A DNA stretch of 64,000 nt, taken from Flavisphingomonas formosensis. Its GTDB lineage: Bacteria; Pseudomonadota; Alphaproteobacteria; Sphingomonadales; Sphingomonadaceae. A model generated the notes under the pieces. The model was not told where the DNA came from and did not search any database. It saw nothing but the letters and a program-made list of their open reading frames with translations. The translations under genes and the position numbers were made by a program. The stretch is taken from positions 62,001-126,000 of the forward strand of contig NZ_WRPK01000011.1 of assembly GCF_009755815.1 (NCBI RefSeq). Direction: 5' to 3'. Shown here one piece after another: positions 50,809 through 62,402 of the stretch. Numbering within the stretch: the stretch's first letter is position 1; each line of letters starts with the position of its first letter.

Positions 50809-53502
50809 ATGAAATTGGGCTGGCTGTTGCCGGCGGTCTGGGCGCTGGGGAGCGCGCAGGCAGTCGCGCAAGCGGGCGCGGACGTGGATGGGCGGCCATC
50901 CGATCCCGGTGATATCATCGTGACGGCCACGCGGCGAAGCGAGACGCTCGCCTCCGTGCCGCTTGCCATATCCGTCGTGGGGGGCGAGACGCTCGCCCGA
51001 TCGGGCGTCGTCGATCTGCGGCAGCTCATCCAGCTTTCGCCGTCGCTGCTGGTTTCCTCCACCCAGTCGGAAGCGGCCGCCGCGCAGGCGCGCATCCGCG
51101 GCATCGGTACGGTAGGCGATAATCCGGGCCTCGAAAGCTCCGTCGCGCTGTTCATCGATGGGGTCTATCGGTCCCGAACCGGAATGGGGCTTTCCGAACT
51201 GGGCGCCATCGACCGGATCGAGGTGCTGCGCGGGCCGCAGGGGACGCTGTTCGGGCGCAACGCGTCGGCGGGTCTGATTCACGTGATCACCGCCAAACCG
51301 CAGTCCACGACGGGCGGCATGGCCGAGTTCGGCTATGGTAATCATCATCAGTATCGCGGCCAGATTGGCCTTACCGGGCCGGTCACCGACCGGCTGGCCT
51401 ATCGTATCGATGGCGTGTGGACGAGGCGGGACGGCTTCATCCGCGACACCGTCTCGGGCCGCGACGTCAACGGCCGCAACCGTTGGCTGGCGCGCGGGCA
51501 ATTGCTCTTCCAGCCGGACGACGCACTCTCGATCCGCATCATCGGCGATTATGCGCGCCGCAACGAGGAATGCTGCGCGGCCGTCTATCTGCCGGCGCGG
51601 GACGTCAGGCCGTCGCCCGGCGGCGGGATCAGCTTCGCGCCGTCCACGATCCTCGGCATCGAGCGCGCACTGGGCGCGCATATCGACGACGACGATCCCT
51701 TTGCCAGGAAGACAGCGCTCACACCGGGGCTCGGCTATCCTTCCCGCACGCGCGATTGGGGACTATCGGGCGAGATCGGCTATCGCTTCGGCGCCGCGAC
51801 GCTGACCGCCATCACCGCCTATCGCGATTGGCGCTACCGCCGCGGCCAGGATGCGGACTTCAACGATCTCGATCTCATCCGCCGCGACGATGATGGCGGC
51901 AACAGCCAGCGTTTTCGGACCTTCACCCAGGAGATGCGGCTGCAGGGCAAGGCGCTGCACGGGCACCTCGATTTCCTGCTCGGCGGCTATTACGCGCATG
52001 AGCGGCTCGGGCTCCGCGACAATCTCGGCTATGGCGCCGATTATCAGCGCTTCGCCGATTGTCTGATCGCATCCGGTCTGGCCGGCCAGATCGGCGTGCC
52101 GGGCCTCGTTTCGCCGGGTGGCACGGGCTGCATCAGCACCGAGACCGCGGGCGCCCTGGCTGGCAATCCGGCCCTGCCGCCCCAGCTTCGCCAGACGGTG
52201 GCCCTGCTCGCAGGGCTTGCGCCGGGCGTGCCTGCGGGCGGCTATGGTGCGATCGCCGCGGCGCTCGGCCTGCCCGGCAGCGGCTTTGCGGGCAGGCGCG
52301 AAGAGGATCGCTATTCCCAGCGGAGCGACAGCTTCGCAGTCTTCACCCACGACGTCATCGCCCTGACCGACCGGCTGAGCCTGACCCTGGGCGCGCGCTA
52401 CACGCATGAACGCAAGACGCTGGACGCCACTCTCACGGATGACAATGAGCTGTGCCGCGCGATCGCCGGCTCGCCGTTCAGCGGTTTCGCGCTGCCGGCA
52501 TGCGGCGCCCTGCCCTCGGTGCCGGGCGGGAGCCTTTCCGGCCGCACGCACAGACGAGAAACCCAATGGTCGGGCAATGCCGTGCTAAGCTATCGGCCGA
52601 CGTCGCGGCTGATGGTCTATCTCAGCTATGCGCGCGGCTACAAAGCGGGAGGATTTGATCTCGATCGCAGCAATTTGCCGCGCCTTGCCGGTGGCGCGGG
52701 GCCGGTCGCGCCGACGGCGACGCTCGTCGATCTCGCCTTCGCGCCCGAGAAGGTGCAGGCCTATGAGGCGGGTCTCAAATATAGCCGGCCCGGCATCGAT
52801 CTTAACGTCGCGCTGTTTCGTGAGCTGTTCCGCAATTTTCAGCTCAACGCGTTCAACGGACTGAGCTTCGACGTGGTGAACATCCAGAGCTGCTCCGCCG
52901 CACTGGCGCCGGGCAGCGCCTGCCCCTCGGGCAAGAGGCGCAGCGGCGTCCGATCGCAGGGGATGGAGGTGGAGGCCTTGCTGCGCCCGACGCGCCTCGT
53001 GACCGTGAATTTCGGACTCACTTATGCGGACGCGCGCTATCGCCGCAATCTGGTCGATGCTGACGGGCGCCCTCTGTCGCCGGCGCTCTTCCAGCTTCCG
53101 GGCCGGCGTCTCTCCAGCGCGCCGGCCTGGACGGCAACCGGAGGCGCCGGCTGGACGCCGGCGCTCGGCCGGGGCGGGCTGTCCGGGCTCCTCTATGCCG
53201 ATATCCGCTATCAGGGCCGAATGAATTCGGGATCCGACCTCGATCTCGAAAAGGTACAGGGCGGAGTCGCTACGGTGAATGCGCGCCTCGGTGTGCACGG
53301 CAGGGCCGATCGCTGGGCGCTGGAGCTATGGGCGCAGAATCTGTTCGATGCTAACTATCTGCAGGTTGCTTTCGATTCGCCGCTGCAGGGTCAAGGGTCG
53401 ATCCGCGCCACCCGGGCGACCGGCATGGTCTCCACCGGCGTGTTCAACGCATTCCTCGCTGATCCCCGGACCTTCGGCGTCACGCTGCGCACGCTGTTCT
53501 GA
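50809..53502 (+). CDS. TonB-dependent outer-membrane receptor
   Basis: An 897-residue receptor with a signal peptide ending AQAVAQAGA, then GDIIVTATRRSETLASVPLAISVVGGE, the plug with IEVLRGPQGTLFGRNASAGLIHV, and a long barrel closing in TLRTLF. It has extracellular loops with Cys pairs (for example the ECCAAVY segment), longer than in the receptor at 23860. A GGGGG stretch precedes the ATG. It stands alone between the CsgG-like gene and the helicase, so no substrate can be suggested; an iron chelate or plant-derived compound is possible. Confidence 0.9.
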   Translation: MKLGWLLPAVWALGSAQAVAQAGADVDGRPSDPGDIIVTATRRSETLASVPLAISVVGGETLARSGVVDLRQLIQLSPSLLVSSTQSEAAAAQARIRGIGTVGDNPGLESSVALFIDGVYRSRTGMGLSELGAIDRIEVLRGPQGTLFGRNASAGLIHVITAKPQSTTGGMAEFGYGNHHQYRGQIGLTGPVTDRLAYRIDGVWTRRDGFIRDTVSGRDVNGRNRWLARGQLLFQPDDALSIRIIGDYARRNEECCAAVYLPARDVRPSPGGGISFAPSTILGIERALGAHIDDDDPFARKTALTPGLGYPSRTRDWGLSGEIGYRFGAATLTAITAYRDWRYRRGQDADFNDLDLIRRDDDGGNSQRFRTFTQEMRLQGKALHGHLDFLLGGYYAHERLGLRDNLGYGADYQRFADCLIASGLAGQIGVPGLVSPGGTGCISTETAGALAGNPALPPQLRQTVALLAGLAPGVPAGGYGAIAAALGLPGSGFAGRREEDRYSQRSDSFAVFTHDVIALTDRLSLTLGARYTHERKTLDATLTDDNELCRAIAGSPFSGFALPACGALPSVPGGSLSGRTHRRETQWSGNAVLSYRPTSRLMVYLSYARGYKAGGFDLDRSNLPRLAGGAGPVAPTATLVDLAFAPEKVQAYEAGLKYSRPGIDLNVALFRELFRNFQLNAFNGLSFDVVNIQSCSAALAPGSACPSGKRRSGVRSQGMEVEALLRPTRLVTVNFGLTYADARYRRNLVDADGRPLSPALFQLPGRRLSSAPAWTATGGAGWTPALGRGGLSGLLYADIRYQGRMNSGSDLDLEKVQGGVATVNARLGVHGRADRWALELWAQNLFDANYLQVAFDSPLQGQGSIRATRATGMVSTGVFNAFLADPRTFGVTLRTLF

Positions 53503-53581
53503 CGAGGCCGGACGGACGCGCGAATTCCTGAGCGCGTGCGCAAAAGCGGGAAATTCCTCTTATTCCATGCTTTAAGGGGGC

Positions 53582-56008
53582 ATGAGCGCCGACTCTTCCG
53601 AGCCTGATCTTCCGCCGGCCGTGGCGGGCTGGTTCGCAGCCAGGGGCTGGTCGGTGCGCCGGCACCAGCAGGCCATGCTAGCCGCGGCGCGGGCGGGGCG
53701 GCATGCCCTGCTGGTCGCGCCGACCGGTGCTGGCAAGACGTTGGCCGGCTTCCTGCCCAGCATCGTCGATCTCGCAGAGCGGCCGATGGACCGGCTCCAC
53801 ACCCTTTACGTCTCGCCGCTCAAGGCGCTGGCGGTGGATGTGCGGCGCAACCTGCTCGATCCGATCGAGGAGATGGGGCTGCCCGTTCGGGTGGAGACGC
53901 GCACCGGCGACACCCCTTCGGACCGCAAGGCGCGGCAGCGCGCGAGACCGCCCGAGATGCTGCTCACCACGCCGGAATCGCTGAGCCTGCTGCTTTCCTA
54001 TCCCGATGCCGCGGGACTGTTCGCCACGCTCCGGACGGTGGTGATCGACGAGGTGCACGCATTTGCCAACCAGAAACGCGGCGATTTGCTCGCGCTCTGT
54101 CTCTCCCGGCTGCAGCGGCTGGCGCCCGGGATGCGGCGTGTGGCGCTGTCAGCGACCGTTGCCGATCCCGACGCCTATCGTGCCTGGCTTGCGCCGGACG
54201 GCGATATCGACGCGGTGGACCTCGTACGGGGCGATCCTGGCGTGCCGGCGCGCATCTCGATTCTGCTGCCCGAGGATCGGGTTCCTTGGTCGGGCCACTC
54301 GGGGCGTTATGCCGCCGAGCAGGTGATGGCCGAGATTGAGACGCATCGCACCACCATCGTCTTCTGCAACACGCGTGCGCTGGCCGAACTGATCTTCCAG
54401 GATCTGTGGAAGGTGAATCTGCAGAGCCTGCCGATCGGCATCCATCACGGATCGTTGAGCCGCGAGGCGCGGCGCAAGGTCGAAGGCGCGATGGCGGCCG
54501 GCCTGCTGCGCGGGCTGGTCGCCACTGCCAGCCTTGATCTCGGGGTCGACTGGGGCGATGTCGACCTCGTCATCCAGATGGGCGCGCCCAAGGGCTCGTC
54601 CCGCCTTCTTCAGCGCATCGGGCGCAGCAACCATCGGCTCGACGAACCATCGGAGGCCGTGCTCGTGCCCGGCAACCGCTTCGAATATCTGGAGGCGCGC
54701 GCGGCGCTGGACGCGGTGGATGAGGGCGAGCTGGATCCGGACGTCTTCCGTCCCGGTACGCTGGACGTGCTCGCCCAGCACATCATGGCCTGCGCCTGCG
54801 CCGAGCCCTTCGCGGCGAATCAGCTCTATGAGGAAGTCACCGGCGCCGCACCCTATTCCGGGCTCGATCGAGAGACCTTCGATCGCGTGCTGCACTATAT
54901 CGAATCGGGCGGCTACGCACTGAAGGCCTATGACCGCTTTCGCCGCCTGACCCTGGGCGCGGACGGGCTGTGGCGCGTCACCCATCCCCAGTTCGCGCAG
55001 CAGCATCGCCTGAATGCCGGCATCATCGTGGAGGCGCCGATGGTCGAGGTGCGCTTCCGCAACGGGCGCTCGCTCGGCAAGGTGGAGGAACTGTTCGCCG
55101 CCGCGCTGACGCCGGGCGACACCTTCTTCTTCGCCGGCATGGCGTTGGAGGTCGAGCGGGTCGACGCCACCGACTTGGTGGTGCGCGCGACCAGCAAGTC
55201 GGCCCGCATCCCGAGCTATATGGGCGCGCGCCTGCCGATCTCGACGAATTTGGCGGATCGGGTGCGGCGGCTGCTCCATGATCATGATCAGTGGCCGCGT
55301 TTTCCTGCGGACGTGCGCGAGTGGCTGGAGGTGCAGGATCGCCGCTCTGTGTTGCCGAGCCCTGGCCAACTTCTGGTCGAAACCTTTCCGCGCGAGGGGC
55401 GGCATTACATGGTCGCCTACAGCTTCGAAGGCTGGAACGCTCATCAGTCGCTCGGCATGCTGATCACACGGCGTATGGAGACGGCGGGGCTGATGCCGCT
55501 CGGCTTCGTCGCCAACGACTATGCGCTCGGCACCTATTCGCTGAAGCCGGTGACGAACCCAGCCGCGCTCTTCTCTCCCGACATATTGGAGGACGAGTTC
55601 GTCGAATGGGTGCAGGGCTCGGCGCTGCTCAAGCGCGCCTTTCGCGAAGTGGCGGTGATCGGCGGACTGGTCGAGCGGCAGCAACCGGGCAAGAAGAAAA
55701 GCGGAAGGCAGGTCACCTTCTCGACCGACCTCATCTACGATGTGCTGCGCCGTTACGAGCCGGACCATCTGCTGCTGCGCGCCGCCTGGGCGGACGCGCG
55801 GGCGCGGATGACCGACGTCGGCCGCCTTGCCCATCTGCTCGATACGGCGGCGGACCGCATGGTGCATGTCGATCTTCCCCGCATATCGCCGATGGCGGTG
55901 CCCGTGCTGGTATTGATCGGGCGCGAGACGGTGGCACAGGGGCTGGCCGACGATGCGCTGCTCGAGGAAGCGGAACTGCTTGCTGCCGAGGCGATGCGCG
56001 AGGATTAG
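53582..56008 (+). CDS. Ligase-associated DEXH-box DNA helicase (Lhr-Core type)
   Basis: An 808-residue superfamily 2 helicase. Walker A is APTGAGKTLAGFLP, Walker B/DEVH is VVIDEVHAFANQKRGD, SALSATV-type motif III and the motif VI RIGRSNHRLD are present, followed by the winged-helix and Lhr-specific C-terminal domains. In many bacteria it is encoded with an ATP-dependent DNA ligase, an exonuclease and PdeM, forming a DNA repair set. Here only PdeM follows (121 bp later). The ATG lies after AAGGGGG. The ligase and exonuclease are not in this window. Confidence 0.92.
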   Translation: MSADSSEPDLPPAVAGWFAARGWSVRRHQQAMLAAARAGRHALLVAPTGAGKTLAGFLPSIVDLAERPMDRLHTLYVSPLKALAVDVRRNLLDPIEEMGLPVRVETRTGDTPSDRKARQRARPPEMLLTTPESLSLLLSYPDAAGLFATLRTVVIDEVHAFANQKRGDLLALCLSRLQRLAPGMRRVALSATVADPDAYRAWLAPDGDIDAVDLVRGDPGVPARISILLPEDRVPWSGHSGRYAAEQVMAEIETHRTTIVFCNTRALAELIFQDLWKVNLQSLPIGIHHGSLSREARRKVEGAMAAGLLRGLVATASLDLGVDWGDVDLVIQMGAPKGSSRLLQRIGRSNHRLDEPSEAVLVPGNRFEYLEARAALDAVDEGELDPDVFRPGTLDVLAQHIMACACAEPFAANQLYEEVTGAAPYSGLDRETFDRVLHYIESGGYALKAYDRFRRLTLGADGLWRVTHPQFAQQHRLNAGIIVEAPMVEVRFRNGRSLGKVEELFAAALTPGDTFFFAGMALEVERVDATDLVVRATSKSARIPSYMGARLPISTNLADRVRRLLHDHDQWPRFPADVREWLEVQDRRSVLPSPGQLLVETFPREGRHYMVAYSFEGWNAHQSLGMLITRRMETAGLMPLGFVANDYALGTYSLKPVTNPAALFSPDILEDEFVEWVQGSALLKRAFREVAVIGGLVERQQPGKKKSGRQVTFSTDLIYDVLRRYEPDHLLLRAAWADARARMTDVGRLAHLLDTAADRMVHVDLPRISPMAVPVLVLIGRETVAQGLADDALLEEAELLAAEAMRED

Positions 56009-56129
56009 CGGCGTGTCGGTCTTTCACCGATCCACCCGGCTTTGGTCTGGATTGATCTGAAGCCGGTCGGTGGATGGATTTTGGCTGCCACTCTTGCCGC
56101 CGCCCTCCGCGCCGCCTTATAGCAAGCTT

Positions 56130-56792
56130 ATGGTTCGCCTTTCGTTCTCCGGTGTCGATTTTCTCGCCCTGCGCCAGGGGGCACTGTTCTGGCCGGCGCG
56201 GCGGGCTTTGTTGGTGGCCGACCTGCATCTCGAAAAGGCGAGCTGGTATGCCTGCCGGGGGCAGATGCTGCCGCCCTATGATTCGATCGCGACGCTTGCC
56301 GATCTGACCGCGCTCGTCGAGGAGACGGGCGCGCGGGAGGTCTGGTGTCTGGGCGACAGCTTCCACGATCGCGCGGGCGGCGAGCGGCTGAGCGATCGAG
56401 CCCGCGCGGCGCTGGACATGCTTACCAGCTCGATCGATTGGAGCTGGATCACCGGCAACCACGATGCCGGCCTCGCCGCCGATATCGGCGGCCGCGTGCT
56501 GGCCGAGGCGGTGGTGGACGGGCTGGTGCTGCGGCACGAGGCCCATCCCGGCGATGGCCGTCCGGAATTGTCCGGTCACTTCCATCCCCGCCTTCGTCTT
56601 CAGATGCGGGGGCGCAACGTGGCGAGGCGCTGTTTCGTGGCGGGAGAGACCAAGCTCATCCTGCCGGCCTTCGGTGCGCTCACCGGTGGGCTCGACGCCG
56701 GCGATCCGGCGATCGGCCGCGCGGTGGGCGGACCGGCCCGGGCGCTGGTGCCCGTGGCCGACCGGCTGCTCAGCTTTCCTTTGGCTGCCTGA
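56130..56792 (+). CDS. pdeM: Ligase-associated DNA repair endonuclease PdeM
   Basis: A 220-residue calcineurin-like metallophosphoesterase. All metal motifs are present: ADLHLEKAS (D-x-H), CLGDSFHD, TGNHDAG (GNHD) and SGHFHPR (GHxH). This matches PdeM, which is encoded with the Lhr-type helicase. The ATG at 56130 begins MVRLSFSGVDF; the in-frame ATG at 56070 would add a Pro-rich stretch with no family match. It follows the helicase gene in the same direction and ends just before a palindromic repeat. Confidence 0.88.
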   Translation: MVRLSFSGVDFLALRQGALFWPARRALLVADLHLEKASWYACRGQMLPPYDSIATLADLTALVEETGAREVWCLGDSFHDRAGGERLSDRARAALDMLTSSIDWSWITGNHDAGLAADIGGRVLAEAVVDGLVLRHEAHPGDGRPELSGHFHPRLRLQMRGRNVARRCFVAGETKLILPAFGALTGGLDAGDPAIGRAVGGPARALVPVADRLLSFPLAA

Positions 56793-56812
56793 GGGGACGG
56801 ACTACCCACCCG

Positions 56813-56888
56813 GTCATGCCAGCGAAAGCTGGCATCAACCCGCAATCGGTCGACTGCTGCGAGCGATCCCAGCTTACGCTGGGATGAC
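56813..56888. repeat. Paired palindromic intergenic element (REP/BIME-like), copy 2
   Basis: GTCATGCCAGCGAAAGCTGG with CATC (56813-56836) and GATCCCAGC-TTAC-GCTGGGATGAC (56865-56888) face each other 28 bp apart. The cores match the element at 13878-13954. It lies between the convergent pdeM and msrA genes and is followed by seven A, which would be a T-run for a minus-to-left reading only in part. Confidence 0.6.
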
Positions 56889-56900
56889 GAAAAAAAGGCC

Positions 56901-57608
56901 TCATCCCCTGGCGTTCACCAGTACCGGCTGCTCGCGCCAACTCTGCGGATAGAGCCGCTTGAGCGCCGCCACCTTCGGCAGATCATTGACCAGGATATAG
57001 GGGTAGCGCGGATGGCGGGCGAGAAAGTCCTGGTGATAGGTTTCTGCCGGATAGAATCCCTTGAACGGCTCGATCCGCGTCACGATCGGTGCAGACCAGA
57101 GCCCGGCCTTGTCGAGCTGGGAGAGATAGGCGCGCGCTACCTGCGTCTGCTCGGGCGTCGTCGGGAACAGGGCGCCGCGATATTGGGTGCCCTGGTCCGG
57201 GCCCTGGCGGTTGAGCTGCGTCGGATCGGCCACCACCGAGAAATAGATGCGCAGCAGCGAGCCATAGCTCACAATCCTGGGATCGTAGGTGATCTGCACC
57301 GATTCAGCATGGCCGGTGTCGCCTCCGCTCACCGTCTCATAGGCGGCGGTGGCGCGGGCGCCGCCCGAATAGCCCGAGACGGCGGCGGTCACGCCCTTCA
57401 CATGGCTGAAAACGCCCTGCACCCCCCAAAAACAGCCGCCGGCGAGCACCGCGGTCCGGCTGGTGGCGCCATCGGGCGGGTCATAGGCCGGTGCGGGCGC
57501 CTGGACGGTGCCCTCGGCCGCGATCGCCGCAGGGTCGGACGGCAGGATGCCGATGGCGCCGAGCGCGATCGCAGTAGCGGCGAAGCCGGTCAGGAAAATG
57601 CGCATCAT
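56901..57608 (-). CDS. msrA: Peptide methionine-S-sulfoxide reductase MsrA, exported
   Basis: A 235-residue MsrA with an N-terminal signal sequence (MMRIFLTGFAATAIALGAIGIL). The catalytic site is GGCFWGVQGVF; downstream blocks SGYSGG, HAESVQITYDP and TYHQDFL are conserved. It reduces methionine-S-sulfoxide in proteins, here in the periplasm or at the membrane. Its ATG overlaps the stop of msrB by 4 bp. Earlier in-frame starts lie within msrB and are not likely. Export of both Msr enzymes suggests defence of envelope proteins against oxidants, with an electron donor not found in the window. Confidence 0.93.
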   Translation of the reverse strand: MMRIFLTGFAATAIALGAIGILPSDPAAIAAEGTVQAPAPAYDPPDGATSRTAVLAGGCFWGVQGVFSHVKGVTAAVSGYSGGARATAAYETVSGGDTGHAESVQITYDPRIVSYGSLLRIYFSVVADPTQLNRQGPDQGTQYRGALFPTTPEQTQVARAYLSQLDKAGLWSAPIVTRIEPFKGFYPAETYHQDFLARHPRYPYILVNDLPKVAALKRLYPQSWREQPVLVNARG

Positions 57609-58111
57609 GCCTTGCCTCCCTTCGCGGGCGCGAACTGGAGCGCCACCCCGTCCATGCAGTAGCGCTTGCCGGTGGGGGGGGGACCATCGTCGAACACATG
57701 GCCGAGATGGCCGCCGCAGCGCCGGCAATGCACCTCGGTCCGTTCATAGCCGAGTTTCGTATCGGTGGAGGTGCGGACAGCATTGGGCAGCGGTTGCCAA
57801 AAGCTCGGCCAGCCGGTGCCGCTGTCGAACTTCGTCGCTGAGGAATAGAGCGGCAGCGCGCAGCCCGCGCAGGTGAAGGTGCCCTTGCGATGCTCGTTGA
57901 GCAGCGGGCTCGATCCCGGCCGCTCGGTGGCGGCTTGGCGCAGCACCGCATATTGCGCCGGGGTCAGCCGCTTGCGCCATTCGGCGTCGGACAGCGTCAC
58001 TTCGAACCGGCCCGGGCCGGCACCGGCGGCGGTGCCGCCCACCAGCGCCGATACGGCAAGCATGCCGCAACTTCCCAGAAGCGTGCGGCGGTCGAATGTC
58101 ATGGTCGTCAC
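57605..58111 (-). CDS. msrB: Peptide methionine-R-sulfoxide reductase MsrB, exported
   Basis: A 168-residue MsrB with a twin-arginine-like leader (FDRRTLLGSCGMLAVSALVGG). The zinc ligands are CAGC and CRRCGGHLGHVF, and the active Cys is in GKRYCMDGVALQF. GTGWPSFWQPL is the conserved substrate loop. It reduces methionine-R-sulfoxide. A second ATG three codons later (58102) starts directly before the twin Arg and may be the true start. It is the first gene of a two-gene operon with msrA. Confidence 0.93.
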   Translation of the reverse strand: MTTMTFDRRTLLGSCGMLAVSALVGGTAAGAGPGRFEVTLSDAEWRKRLTPAQYAVLRQAATERPGSSPLLNEHRKGTFTCAGCALPLYSSATKFDSGTGWPSFWQPLPNAVRTSTDTKLGYERTEVHCRRCGGHLGHVFDDGPPPTGKRYCMDGVALQFAPAKGGKA

Positions 58112-58157
58112 TCCAGCCTAGTCTGCCGATAGATGCGGCAGACCGGCCGGAATGGTT

Positions 58158-61260
<3,103 letters not shown>

Positions 61261-61325
61261 GACGGCGCCCATGCCCACCGATTCGCGCGGTTGCAACTTC
61301 CCATGCCGCCCGCCATCTCTGCACC

Positions 61326-61997
61326 ATGACCGAAAACGCGACTCCTCCGCTCAAGGCGGTGATCATTCCCGTCACGCCGCTCCAGCAGAATTGCACCTTG
61401 TTGTGGTGCACGAAGACGATGAAGGGCGCCTTCGTCGATGCCGGGGGCGACCTTGCCAAGCTCAGGAAGGTGGCGGCGGACCAGGGCGTGACGATCGAGA
61501 AGCTGCTCGTCACCCATGGCCATATCGACCATTGCGGCGGGACGGGCATTCTCGCCGAGGAACTCGGCGTGCCGATCGAGGGGCCGCAGGAGGAAGATCG
61601 CTTCTGGATCTCGATGCTCGGCGAGCATGGCCGCGATTACGGTATCGAGGGGCGCCCGTTCGAGCCCAACCGCTGGCTGGAAGATGGCGACCAGGTGACG
61701 GTGGGCGAGCTGGTGCTGGATGTGATCCACTGCCCCGGCCACACGCCGGGCCATGTCGTCTTCTACCACGCGCCTTCGCATCTCGCGCTGGTCGGTGACG
61801 TGCTTTTCCGTGGCTCAATCGGCCGCACCGATTTCCCGCGCGGCAACCATGACGAGCTGATTCGTTCGATCACGCAGAAGCTCTGGCCGCTGGGCGGAGA
61901 CACGCGCTTCGTGCCCGGCCACAACGAGATGTCGACCTTCGCGCGCGAGCGCGCGAGCAACATGTTCGTCGCCGATCAGGTGCTGGCCGGGGGCTGA
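61326..61997 (+). CDS. MBL-fold metallo-hydrolase (glyoxalase II-like)
   Basis: A 223-residue metallo-beta-lactamase-fold hydrolase. The metal motif is THGHIDHCGG (HxHxDH), with a later HCPGHTPGHVVF, GDVLFRGSIGRTDF and a final PGHNEMS, all in normal order. It is of the GloB/YcbL kind, which hydrolyses thioesters such as lactoylglutathione. It is divergent from pabB and its end overlaps the end of the convergent ArsR gene by 22 bp. No partner genes tell its substrate. Confidence 0.87.
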   Translation: MTENATPPLKAVIIPVTPLQQNCTLLWCTKTMKGAFVDAGGDLAKLRKVAADQGVTIEKLLVTHGHIDHCGGTGILAEELGVPIEGPQEEDRFWISMLGEHGRDYGIEGRPFEPNRWLEDGDQVTVGELVLDVIHCPGHTPGHVVFYHAPSHLALVGDVLFRGSIGRTDFPRGNHDELIRSITQKLWPLGGDTRFVPGHNEMSTFARERASNMFVADQVLAGG

Positions 61998-62317
61998 TCC
62001 TCGGGCGGGCGGGGGGCACTGGCGGCAATCGAGGCGCTTTCGGACTTCAGCGGCCGTGACACCGGGCAAACGTCCTGTAGATAGCCGTTCAGCGTATTGA
62101 CGAGATTGTCCTCGACAAGGCGATAATGGACATATTGGCCGCGTTTTTCGCTGGCCACCAATCCCGCATTTTCGAGCACGCTCAGATGCTGGGAGACGGC
62201 GGGCTTCGATATGGAGAAACGTGCCGCGATCTCGCCCGCCGTCAGCTCTGCATGGGAAAGATAGGCGAGAATCTGCCTTCGGATCGAGGAAGAGAGGGCT
62301 TCAAAAACGCGCTGCAT
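61976..62317 (-). CDS. ArsR/SmtB family winged-helix regulator
   Basis: A 113-residue ArsR-type repressor. The DNA-binding part reads LSSSIRRQILAYLSHAELTAGEIAARFSISKPAVSQHLSVLENAGLV and continues with the wing SEKRGQYVHYRLV. No Cys ligand motif of metal sensors is present (the lone Cys is outside the usual site), so it is more like SdpR-type autorepressors. The C-terminal ~25 residues are Ser/Pro-rich. It is divergent from the desaturase gene, and the spacer holds a perfect palindrome (62368-62385). It probably controls the desaturase. Confidence 0.87.
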   Translation of the reverse strand: MQRVFEALSSSIRRQILAYLSHAELTAGEIAARFSISKPAVSQHLSVLENAGLVASEKRGQYVHYRLVEDNLVNTLNGYLQDVCPVSRPLKSESASIAASAPRPPEDQPPAST

Positions 62318-62367
62318 TATTGGTATTTAAGGAGTTGCTTCATCTCTTGCAAAGGGTGTCTCCTTTG

Positions 62368-62385
62368 ATTAAGAAATAACTTAAT
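62368..62385. promoter_or_regulatory. Palindromic operator candidate for the ArsR regulator
   Basis: ATTAAG-AAATAA-CTTAAT is a perfect 6-6-6 inverted repeat, 51 bp before the ArsR start and 18 bp before the desaturase start. The region is markedly AT-rich. A second small palindrome (ACCT-ATA-AGGT) follows at 62388. Confidence 0.5.
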
Positions 62386-62402
62386 TACCTATAAGGTGAT
62401 CT

